From NCBI GenBank assembly GCA_018241445.1, contig JAFEDT010000018.1, positions 124,001 through 188,000 on the forward strand: a DNA stretch of 64,000 bases, in the 5' to 3' direction. Positions 1 to 7,037 of the stretch are shown in pieces. This stretch comes from Pseudomonadota bacterium. GTDB lineage: Bacteria; Pseudomonadota; Gammaproteobacteria; Steroidobacterales; Steroidobacteraceae. Both the position numbers and the translations under genes were made by a program. Within the stretch, counting starts at the first letter, position 1. Every line of letters starts with the position of its first letter. Below the pieces are notes generated by a model, which had not been told where the DNA came from, did not search any database, and worked only from the letters and a program-made list of their open reading frames with translations.

Positions 1-1
1 C

Positions 2-1612
2 AACCACACCAAGATGCTGATTGACGGCATCGACGTGGGCGATCCCAGCAATTCCACGGGCGCTTTCGACTATGGACAGCTGTTGACCCAGGACATCGAG
101 CGCGTCGAGGTGCTGCGCGGGCCGCAAAGTGGACTGTACGGCTCGGACGCCATCGGCGGCGTGATCAACATCATCACCCGCCGGGGCGCGGGCCCGGCAC
201 AGTTCACCGGCTATCTCGAGGGTGGTTCCTTCGCCACCTTCAACCAGGCTGCCGGCATCAGCGGATCGGCGGACGCGTTCCACTACAGCGCCGACGTCAG
301 TCACTTCCACGCCGGTTCCACGCCCGTGACCCCGCTACCGCTGTTGCAGCCGGGCGAGGCCCGCAACAACGACCACGACGACAATCTCAGTGCTTCGACG
401 CGGCTGGGCTACGATCTGACGCCGACACTCGACCTCGGATTGGTGGCGCGCTATTCCGACATCGATCTGCGTACCACCGGTGACAGCTTCGACCCGGTGA
501 CCTTCGCCTCCTTCCCGGCACCGCAGCAGACGCAGGCGCGGACGCACTCCTATTTCGGGCGCCTGTTCGCGCACCTGAACTCCTTCGACGGCCTGCTCGA
601 TCAGACCTTCGGCGTCGCCGACTCGCACGAACGCACCGAGACCGTGGACCCGCAAAACGGTCTGGCGCGCAACACCGGTGAACGCCGCAAGGCCGACTGG
701 CAGGGGAATCTGCACCTGCAGCCCGGGGAAACGCTGGTGCTGGGCGCGGAGTACCAGCGCGACCAGATCAAGGATCCGCTCTACGCCAGCGACCGCATCG
801 CCTCCGGCTATGTGGAGCTGCAGTCGCACGTATTGCAGTGGTCTTCGGCTGTGAACCTGCGCTACGACGAGCACAACCGCTTCGGCAGCAAGGTGACCTA
901 CCGCTTCGCACCGGCATACCAGATCGAGGCCAGCGGTACTGTGCTGAAGGCCTCCATCGGCTCGGGCTTCAAGGCGCCGACGCTGAGCCAGCTGTACCAG
1001 GACTTTCCCCAATACTTCTTCTACGCCAATCCCAATCTGAAGCCCGAGACCAGCACCGGCTGGGATGCGGGTTTCGAGCAGCCGCTGACGCCGGCGGTGC
1101 GCGTCGGCGCCGTCTGGTATCACAACCGCATCCACGATCTGATCACGGCGCAGTTCGACCCTGTCACTTTCAACACCACCTACGCCAACGTCGGCCGCGC
1201 CACCACCGAGGGCCTCGAGAGCTTCGTCACCTGGCAGGCACTCGATGCGCTGGCTTTGCGTGTCGACTACACCTATACGCAGGCGACCGACGATCTGCGC
1301 AACAAGGAGCTGCTGCGCCGGCCCCGACACAAGGGCACCGTCGATGCGACCTGGAATGTGACAGCAGCAGTGCGCCTTAGCGCTGATTTGCTGTGGGTGG
1401 GAGGTTGGGTCGATATCAGCCGCGACGGGTCGATCCCCGATCTGGCGGCTCCCGGCTACACCACGGTCAATCTCGCTGCAAGCTGGGACGCGAGTGCCCA
1501 CTGGACGCTGTTCGGCCGCATCGACAATCTCCTGGACCGCCGTTACCAGAACCCAACGGGTTTCCTGCAGCCCGGCTTCGGCGTGTTCGCGGGGGTGAAG
1601 ACCCGATGGTGA
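2..1612 (+). CDS. TonB-dependent receptor (BtuB-like), 5' truncated by the window
   Basis: This is the C-terminal part of an outer-membrane TonB-gated transporter. The reading frame is open back to the first base, so the true start, signal peptide and TonB box lie upstream. The visible part begins in the plug domain, with the typical VEVLRGPQSGLYGSDAIGGVINIITRR plug motif shortened here to its recognisable ends (RGPQSGLYG, GGVINIIT). About 450 residues of beta-barrel follow. The protein ends in an aromatic residue (...KTRW), as expected for BAM-dependent outer-membrane insertion. Overall it resembles vitamin B12/siderophore receptors of the BtuB/CirA class. A cobalamin substrate is only a guess, although a B12-dependent ribonucleotide reductase lies at the other end of the window. 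Confidence 0.9.
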   Translation, partial: NHTKMLIDGIDVGDPSNSTGAFDYGQLLTQDIERVEVLRGPQSGLYGSDAIGGVINIITRRGAGPAQFTGYLEGGSFATFNQAAGISGSADAFHYSADVSHFHAGSTPVTPLPLLQPGEARNNDHDDNLSASTRLGYDLTPTLDLGLVARYSDIDLRTTGDSFDPVTFASFPAPQQTQARTHSYFGRLFAHLNSFDGLLDQTFGVADSHERTETVDPQNGLARNTGERRKADWQGNLHLQPGETLVLGAEYQRDQIKDPLYASDRIASGYVELQSHVLQWSSAVNLRYDEHNRFGSKVTYRFAPAYQIEASGTVLKASIGSGFKAPTLSQLYQDFPQYFFYANPNLKPETSTGWDAGFEQPLTPAVRVGAVWYHNRIHDLITAQFDPVTFNTTYANVGRATTEGLESFVTWQALDALALRVDYTYTQATDDLRNKELLRRPRHKGTVDATWNVTAAVRLSADLLWVGGWVDISRDGSIPDLAAPGYTTVNLAASWDASAHWTLFGRIDNLLDRRYQNPTGFLQPGFGVFAGVKTRW

Positions 1613-1649
1613 TGGGGCGGGTGCCGGTGAAGTGATAGGCTTGGCGGGT

Positions 1650-2036
1650 ATGGAAGGTCCTGCCATCGCCGATCCAACTGTGGCAGCTACTGCGCCGACG
1701 GAGAGTGAGCGCACCTGGGGCATGCTGGCGCACCTGGCGGCGCTCGCCGGGCTGGTGCTGCCGCTGCTGGGCAACGTACTCGGCCCGCTGGCCGTGTACC
1801 TGACACGCAAGGACCCCTCCGCGTTCGTCAGCGCACACGCGCGCGAGGCGCTCAATTTCAATATCACTGTTTCGCTGGCGTCGATCCTGTGCGGCATCCT
1901 GGCGCTGCTGTACATCGGCTTTGCCCTGGGCGTACTGCTGTTCATCGCCTGGCTGGTGCTGACGTTGATTGCGGCAATCCGCGCCAGCGAAGGCGCGCTG
2001 TACCACTATCCCGTCACGCTGCGGCTGGTGAAGTAA
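1650..2036 (+). CDS. DUF4870 family small membrane protein
   Basis: A protein of about 128 residues with the DUF4870/Tic20-like layout. A short N-terminus leads to ERTWGMLAHLAALAG, then a first hydrophobic hairpin (about residues 25-50), the conserved FVSAHAREALNFNIT segment, and two further membrane helices. A GTG at 1632 would add six residues; the ATG at 1650 is preferred because it starts just before the conserved part, but neither start has a strong Shine-Dalgarno. It sits 37 bases after the receptor gene, so it may be cotranscribed. The molecular function of the family is unknown. Confidence 0.75.
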   Translation: MEGPAIADPTVAATAPTESERTWGMLAHLAALAGLVLPLLGNVLGPLAVYLTRKDPSAFVSAHAREALNFNITVSLASILCGILALLYIGFALGVLLFIAWLVLTLIAAIRASEGALYHYPVTLRLVK

Positions 2037-2135
2037 CCGCAGCAGCCACGGCCGCGTTCGGCGCGTGCCGCTGCTGCCCGCGCTCGCAGGACTCCGCGTC
2101 GATCGGGGTCGCCGGCAGGCCCGGCGGCGACTCAC

Positions 2136-2163
2136 GCTTTACAGGATGAATGGCTTTACAGGA
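2136..2163 (+). repeat. direct repeat GCTTTACAGGA x2
   Basis: Two exact copies of an 11-base sequence (2136-2146 and 2153-2163) lie 17 bases apart, just upstream of the LexA-like box. They may be part of the promoter or a small duplication; the sequence alone does not decide. Confidence 0.5.
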
Positions 2164-2165
2164 GG

Positions 2166-2183
2166 ACTGTACGGATATACAGT
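2166..2183 (+). promoter_or_regulatory. LexA (SOS) box upstream of the PA0069-type gene
   Basis: CTGTACGGATATACAG matches the gammaproteobacterial LexA operator CTGT-N8-ACAG exactly and is flanked by A and T as in the consensus. It ends seven bases before the ATG of the radical SAM gene, so bound LexA would also block the ribosome-binding region. The Pseudomonas aeruginosa homologue PA0069 is, as I recall, a member of that species' LexA regulon, which supports the reading. Confidence 0.8.
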
Positions 2184-2189
2184 CATCAG

Positions 2190-3281
2190 ATGCGCCGCAC
2201 GAGCACGGGCGGCCCGCCGCTGAAAGGCCACGGGGCGCTCTCCAATCCACCGGGCCGCTTCGACCGCACGCAGGTCGAGAGCGTCGATGACGGCTGGTAC
2301 CTGGAGGAAACACCTGAACATCCTGCTACGACGCTCGAGCCCGAGCGCGCTCGCTCGGTGATCAGCCGCAACGAATCACCCGATATCCCCTTCGAGCAAT
2401 CCATCAATCCCTACAGGGGATGCGCGCATGCCTGCGTTTACTGCTACGCGCGCCCCAGCCACGCCTACCTCGGCCTGTCGCCCGGCCTGGATTTCGAAAC
2501 CCGTCTCTTCTACAAGCAGGACGCCGCGGCGCTGTTGGAACGCGAGCTGTCGCACCCCGGCTATGTCGCCAGGCCCATCATGCTGGGCGCCAACACCGAT
2601 CCCTACCAGCCGGTGGAGCGGCGCATGCGCGTGACGCGCTCACTGTTGGAAGTCTTGCAGCGCACCCGTCACCCGGTGATGGTGACGACCAAGGGAGCGC
2701 TGGTGCTGCGCGATGCGGACCTGCTCGCCGACCTGGCACGCGACGGACTGGCCAGCGTGGCGATCAGCATTCCGACTCTGGACGTGGAACTCAAGCGACA
2801 GCTGGAACCGCAGGCGGCCTCGCCGCAGGCGCGGCTGCGGGCGATGGCGGCGCTCACGGCTGCCGGAGTGCCGTGCGGCGTGATGGTGGCGCCCATCATC
2901 GCGGCACTCACCGGCCATGAGATCGAAGCCATCCTCGAAGCCGCCGCCGCCGCCGGTGCCCGCTGGGCGGGCTACAGCCTGCTGCGCCTGCCCTATGAAG
3001 TTAAGGACCTGTTCAAGGAATGGCTCGCCGCGCACTACCCGGAGCGCGCCGCGCACGTCATGTCGCTGGTGCGGGGCATGCGTGGTGGTCGTGAGAACGA
3101 TCCCGCATTCGGCTCGCGCATGCACGGCACCGGCGCCTACGCGGCCGTGCTGCGCAGCCGTTTCCAGGTCGCCTGCCGCCGGTTGGGCCTGCAGACCGCA
3201 TCCCACCAGGGGCTTTCCACCGGGCATTTCCGGCCACCGGGCGGGCGGGGCAGTCAGCTCGGGCTGGATTTCACAGAATGA
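2190..3281 (+). CDS. PA0069 family radical SAM protein
   Basis: A 363-residue radical SAM enzyme related to spore photoproduct lyase-like proteins. The [4Fe-4S] cluster motif is CxxxCxxC at Cys78, Cys82 and Cys85 within NPYRGCAHACVYCYARPSH, followed by the family hallmark YLGLSPGLDFE. The start ATG lies directly after a LexA-type operator, so the gene is probably induced by DNA damage. The reaction is not established; a role in DNA repair or in a damage response is inferred from the SOS box and from similarity to SplB-type enzymes. The next gene starts 88 bases downstream. Confidence 0.88.
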   Translation: MRRTSTGGPPLKGHGALSNPPGRFDRTQVESVDDGWYLEETPEHPATTLEPERARSVISRNESPDIPFEQSINPYRGCAHACVYCYARPSHAYLGLSPGLDFETRLFYKQDAAALLERELSHPGYVARPIMLGANTDPYQPVERRMRVTRSLLEVLQRTRHPVMVTTKGALVLRDADLLADLARDGLASVAISIPTLDVELKRQLEPQAASPQARLRAMAALTAAGVPCGVMVAPIIAALTGHEIEAILEAAAAAGARWAGYSLLRLPYEVKDLFKEWLAAHYPERAAHVMSLVRGMRGGRENDPAFGSRMHGTGAYAAVLRSRFQVACRRLGLQTASHQGLSTGHFRPPGGRGSQLGLDFTE

Positions 3282-3369
3282 GCGCTGCGTCCGGCGGGCG
3301 CGGCTGAACCGGGTGGCATACTGCTGGAGTATCTGGCAGGACCCGCCTGCGCGGAGCGCATATACGGAC

Positions 3370-5370
3370 ATGGCAGACGCGGTATCGGACGCGGTTTCCG
3401 TGAATCCCGGCCTTGAACTGCGGGGACGTTACGTCCTGCGGGAGCGTATTGGGCGCGGGGGTCACGGCGAGGTCTGGCGCGCCCAGGATCCCCGTCGCGG
3501 TGGCGATATCGCCCTGAAGATCCTGCGGCCAGAGGCAGCGCGCATCGAGCGGGCCTGGAGCACCCTGCGGCGTGAACACGAGCTCGCGGGCCTGCTGCAC
3601 CACCCCTGCGTCCTCAAGGTGTATGCACCGGAGCGCGAATCCGACACGCTGCTGTTGCCGATGGAGCTGGCATCCGGCGGCGACCTGCGTCAGATGCGCG
3701 GCATGGATTACCTGCTCACGATGCCGCTGCTGATCGAGGTGGCGCAGGCGCTGGAGCACGCTCACGCACGCGGCGTGGTACATCGTGATCTCAAGCCCGG
3801 CAACGTCCTGCTGGATGCGCATGGGCGGGTGAAGGTGGCGGACTTCGGGCTGGCGGGACGCATCGCGGAGCAACCCGAGGCCGGAGCCCGCGGCTGGTCA
3901 CCGTTCTCGGCGAGTCCCGCGCAATTGCGCGGCGAGCCGCCAATGCCCGCCGACGATATCTACGGCCTGGGTGCGCTGGCATACGAACTGCTGTCGCGTC
4001 ATCCCCCGCACTATCCCCGGTTTCAGGCGCAGCGTCTCCAGCGCGAGCCCGTGCCCCCGCTGGTACCGGCCACGCCGGTGCCACGGGCCCTGGAGCGTCT
4101 CATCCTGCGCATGCTGTCGAAGGATCCCGCGGCGCGCCCGGGCAGTATGCGCGAAGTGGTCGATGCGCTCGATCGGGCACTGAACGACACACTGACTTTC
4201 GATTTTGTGCCACCGCCCGCCGAAGCAGTTCACCCACCGCTGAGCGCGGTAGCGGAACCGCCTGCCGCCACACCAGCCGCTGCGCCTGCCGCGGACGCAC
4301 CGTTCTACGACGTGCCCCCTTCCGCGCTGTACCCGCAAGAAAAGCAGCCGGTCATGAAGGCGGAGGATTCCGCGTTCCCACACGCGGCACCGACGCGGGG
4401 CGCGTTGGACGGGGACGCCTTGGCGCGCGAGGTGGGTGCGGTGCGCACGCCCGAAGTCTGGCGCCTGCAGTCGCGGCGGCGCAGCCGTTGGCGCATTGCC
4501 GCCATGGCGGCCGCGGTGGTGCTGCCGGTCCTGTTGGTCCTTGGGGCACTGGCATGGCCCGGCCCCGAAGGAATAAATGAACTGCGTGCCCGGCTGGATG
4601 GCCGGCCGGGTGTGCGTGAGCTTGCCTCCCGCGTGCAGCGCGCGCGCGCAAGCTTCGATCGTCGCTACACGGCCCTGGAGGCAGGCGGCGCGGCCAGCTG
4701 GGACGCCGCGGACCTCGCCGCCGCGCGCACCGCTGCTGCCGAGTCGGCCGGTGCCATGGCCGCCGGCGGACGGGTGGGGCTCGGGATCGCGCAACAGCGG
4801 ATCATGCGGGCGTCGAAGTTTCTGGACGCCGTGGAGCAGGCGGCGCCGACGGTACCCTCCAGTACGGAGAAGGCTCAGGCGGCGGCGGACCAGGCCTATG
4901 CCCAGGCGACGGGAGCGGGATTCGCGGCGCTGACTGCAGGCCGGCTGGACGAGGCGCGCGTCGACTTCCAGCGTGCCCAGGGCCTGCGGCCGCAGGGTGC
5001 GGAAGCCGCCGACGGGCTGATGCGGGTGCGCGCGGCCAGCACGCGCAATTTCGCACGGGTGAGCGGGCAGGGTCTGGCTCTGGAGTCGCAGGAGCGCTGG
5101 CGCGCGGCCCTGTCGCTTTACAACACCGTCCCGGACGCGGGAGTTGCAACGAAGTTCGCACGCGACGGCCGGCGGCGTGCCACGGCCAGGCTGCACCTGG
5201 ACGAGGCGCTGCAGTCGATGCTCGACCATCCCGAACGCCTCGCGCCGCCCGCCGCGCGCAAACGGGCGGCCACGGTACTGGAGCAGGCGCGCCAGCAGAC
5301 CGCGGCCGGCCCGGTGCTGCGCGCGCAGATCGCGCAGCTCACCGCACTGCTGGGCCCCGGAAAGCCCTGA
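3370..5370 (+). CDS. membrane-anchored Hanks-type serine/threonine protein kinase
   Basis: 666 residues. An N-terminal kinase domain (about 19-270) has the glycine-rich loop IGRGGHGEVW, the catalytic Lys50, HRDLKPGN (Asp140) and DFG (158-160), so it should be active. A proline/alanine-rich juxtamembrane stretch follows. One transmembrane helix lies at about 375-397 (MAAAVVLPVLLVLGAL). The roughly 270-residue C-terminal part, predicted outside the membrane, is Ala/Arg/Glu-rich and helical with TPR-like features and no recognisable ligand domain. The open frame continues 151 codons upstream, overlapping the radical SAM gene in another frame; the ATG at 3370 was chosen because the kinase fold begins right after it. 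The substrate is unknown. Confidence 0.9.
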   Translation: MADAVSDAVSVNPGLELRGRYVLRERIGRGGHGEVWRAQDPRRGGDIALKILRPEAARIERAWSTLRREHELAGLLHHPCVLKVYAPERESDTLLLPMELASGGDLRQMRGMDYLLTMPLLIEVAQALEHAHARGVVHRDLKPGNVLLDAHGRVKVADFGLAGRIAEQPEAGARGWSPFSASPAQLRGEPPMPADDIYGLGALAYELLSRHPPHYPRFQAQRLQREPVPPLVPATPVPRALERLILRMLSKDPAARPGSMREVVDALDRALNDTLTFDFVPPPAEAVHPPLSAVAEPPAATPAAAPAADAPFYDVPPSALYPQEKQPVMKAEDSAFPHAAPTRGALDGDALAREVGAVRTPEVWRLQSRRRSRWRIAAMAAAVVLPVLLVLGALAWPGPEGINELRARLDGRPGVRELASRVQRARASFDRRYTALEAGGAASWDAADLAAARTAAAESAGAMAAGGRVGLGIAQQRIMRASKFLDAVEQAAPTVPSSTEKAQAAADQAYAQATGAGFAALTAGRLDEARVDFQRAQGLRPQGAEAADGLMRVRAASTRNFARVSGQGLALESQERWRAALSLYNTVPDAGVATKFARDGRRRATARLHLDEALQSMLDHPERLAPPAARKRAATVLEQARQQTAAGPVLRAQIAQLTALLGPGKP

Positions 5371-5460
5371 AGACCAACAGTCGGCGCGCGCCGCCCTTGC
5401 CAGGCCCTCCGTGATCCGGCTTCGCAGGCCGCTGCGGACGCCTGCTATGCTGCGGCGGCG

Positions 5461-6183
5461 ATGAATGCTGTGGCGACCCGAACGGTGTTGCTCGCCGGCG
5501 CGAGCGGCCTAACCGGCAGTCATGTCCTCGACGCGCTGCTCGAGGCGAATGACATCGCGCGCGTGATCGCGGTAACGCGGCGCGCGCTGGGCCGCGAACA
5601 CCCGCGGCTCGCCAACCGTATCGTGCAGTTCGAGCGCCTCGCTTCGCAGTTGCAGGGCGTGCGCTGCGACGCGGCGCTGTGCTGCCTGGGCACCACGCTG
5701 CGCGAGGCGGGCTCGCAGCAGCGCATGCGCGCGGTTGACGTCGATTCGGTGCTGGCCTTCGCCAGCGTCGCGCGTTCGGCCGGCGCCAGGCGTTTCGTGG
5801 TGGTATCGAGCGTGGGCGCCGATCCGACCGCACGCAATTTCTACCTGCGCACCAAGGGCGACATGGAGGCCGCGCTCGTCCCGCTGGGCTTCGAGTCCCT
5901 GGATATCCTGCAGCCGTCGCTGCTGCTGGGCTGGCGGCAGCGGCCGCGCCCGCTGGAGCTGGTGGCGATGGCAGCACTGCCGCCACTGAACCCCCTGCTG
6001 CGCGGACGCTTCAGCGTGTATCGCGCGATCACGGCCCGCGAGCTCGCGGCCGCCATGCTCGGCGCACTGCGCAGCGGTCGCCGCGGTGTGCAGCGTTATA
6101 CCTGGCCGGGACTCATGGCGCTGGCCAGGGCCGGCAGCACGGGGCGTGCGGCGGGCAAGCCGGCCGCGTCCGGCGGCGGCTGA
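5461..6183 (+). CDS. NAD(P)-binding Rossmann-fold protein (atypical SDR)
   Basis: 240 residues. The N-terminal nucleotide-binding motif LLAGASGLTGSHVLDALL (TGxxGxxG-like) and VVVSSVGADPTARNFYLRTKGDME, with a YxxxK-like YLRTK, place it among atypical short-chain dehydrogenases of the NAD(P)H-binding, HTATIP2/YbjT-like group. The last 25 residues are Ala/Gly-rich and unconserved. Start: ATG at 5461, with no clear Shine-Dalgarno. The next gene begins five bases after the stop, suggesting cotranscription. The substrate cannot be inferred. Confidence 0.8.
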   Translation: MNAVATRTVLLAGASGLTGSHVLDALLEANDIARVIAVTRRALGREHPRLANRIVQFERLASQLQGVRCDAALCCLGTTLREAGSQQRMRAVDVDSVLAFASVARSAGARRFVVVSSVGADPTARNFYLRTKGDMEAALVPLGFESLDILQPSLLLGWRQRPRPLELVAMAALPPLNPLLRGRFSVYRAITARELAAAMLGALRSGRRGVQRYTWPGLMALARAGSTGRAAGKPAASGGG

Positions 6184-6188
6184 AAAGC

Positions 6189-6722
6189 ATGCGTGTTGCG
6201 GCGGGACTGCTGCTGTGTCTCACCTGCAGCGCCTGCAGCGTGCTGTCAACACAAGTGCGCGCTCCCGACAGTGTTGTTGCGGCTGGCGCCGACGCAACGC
6301 CCGCGATCACCGCAGTCACGGGCGCGCACAACGACGGCGATCGGATTGCGCGCGCAGCTGCCGCGGTGATCGGCACCGCGTACCAGTTCGGTGGCGCCGA
6401 CGGTGGCGGATTCGATTGCAGTGGCCTGGCGGTGTACGCCTACGGCAGCGTCGGAGTTGCCATTCCGCGCACCGCCGCCGGGCAACAGCAGGCCGCACAC
6501 CCGGTGACGCCGCAGCAGCTTGCCCCCGGGGACCTGGTGTTCTTCCACATGCACGGGTCGGGAGCAGTCGATCACGTCGGGATTTATGCCGGCGACGGGC
6601 GCTTCGTGCACGCGCCCCGCGCCGGTGAAGCGGTGCGCTATTCGCGGCTCGACAGCGACTTCTATTCGCGGCATTTCGCCGGCGCAGGACGATTCCCGAG
6701 CCCGCCGCAGGACCCGCCATAG
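6189..6722 (+). CDS. C40 family (NlpC/P60) peptidoglycan endopeptidase, lipoprotein
   Basis: 177 residues. The N-terminus is a lipoprotein signal peptide, MRVAAGLLLCLTCSAC, with a lipobox ending at Cys16 or Cys19. The NlpC/P60 catalytic domain spans about 50-170: the nucleophile is in FDCSGLAVYAY, the catalytic His in VDHVGIYAGDGRFVHA. Such enzymes cleave gamma-D-Glu-diaminopimelate bonds in peptidoglycan stem peptides. The domain fills nearly the whole mature protein, as in Spr/MepS-type housekeeping hydrolases. It lies five bases after the NAD(P)-binding gene. Confidence 0.88.
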   Translation: MRVAAGLLLCLTCSACSVLSTQVRAPDSVVAAGADATPAITAVTGAHNDGDRIARAAAAVIGTAYQFGGADGGGFDCSGLAVYAYGSVGVAIPRTAAGQQQAAHPVTPQQLAPGDLVFFHMHGSGAVDHVGIYAGDGRFVHAPRAGEAVRYSRLDSDFYSRHFAGAGRFPSPPQDPP

Positions 6723-6839
6723 GACATAACGGGCGCGCCCGCCGCGCCTGCCTTGCGCCCCGCGCCCTCAAGACCCCACTTGAGAGATCGCGCACAGTTC
6801 TGCTGCTTGACTCCAAACCGCGACGCTTTGAGACTTGCG

Positions 6840-6924
6840 GGCAGTGACAAGGGCAAACCCGTCGAAAGGCGGGGACGCAAAGCCACCGGTCTAAGGGACG
6901 GGTTCCTATGACGGCGGAGCTGCC
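6840..6924 (+). ncRNA. cyclic-di-GMP-I (GEMM-I) riboswitch aptamer
   Basis: The conserved core is complete. GGGCAAACC is followed by a stem capped by a GAAA tetraloop (CCCGTC-GAAA-GGCGGG), then GACGCAAAGCC, then a second arm carrying the 11-nt tetraloop receptor halves CTAAG and TATGA with a swapped closing base pair. P1 is formed by GGCAGT (6840-6845) and GCTGCC (6919-6924). All the diagnostic GEMM-I elements are in the right order and spacing. The next start codon downstream on this strand is the SPOR-like protein at 7038. Confidence 0.94.
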
Positions 6925-6963
6925 ACGGTCGCGACACCATCCCGCTTTGGTGCCGCGAACGAC

Positions 6964-7037
6964 AGCTTCCCCGTCGCGCCAGCGGGCGCGACCTCCCCCT
7001 GAGCAGCAGTGGCCGTTGAATTCGGTTCGGGGAAGTT
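6964..7037 (+). promoter_or_regulatory. putative riboswitch expression platform (RBS sequestration)
   Basis: CTTCCCCG at 6966-6973 is perfectly complementary to CGGGGAAG at 7028-7035, which is the ribosome-binding site of the gene at 7038. With a flanking G-U and an A-U pair the helix reaches ten pairs and ends at the start codon. Inside it lies a perfect hairpin GTCGCGCC-AGCG-GGCGCGAC (6973-6992; its first base is shared with the helix, so one of the two pairings must shift). No uridine tract is present, so translational control fits better than termination. How aptamer occupancy switches this pairing is not resolved. Confidence 0.6.

Noticed and set aside
335..1945. A 536-codon antisense frame across the TonB receptor
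   Set aside because: No domain is recognisable, and it spans two genes on the other strand that have clear family features.
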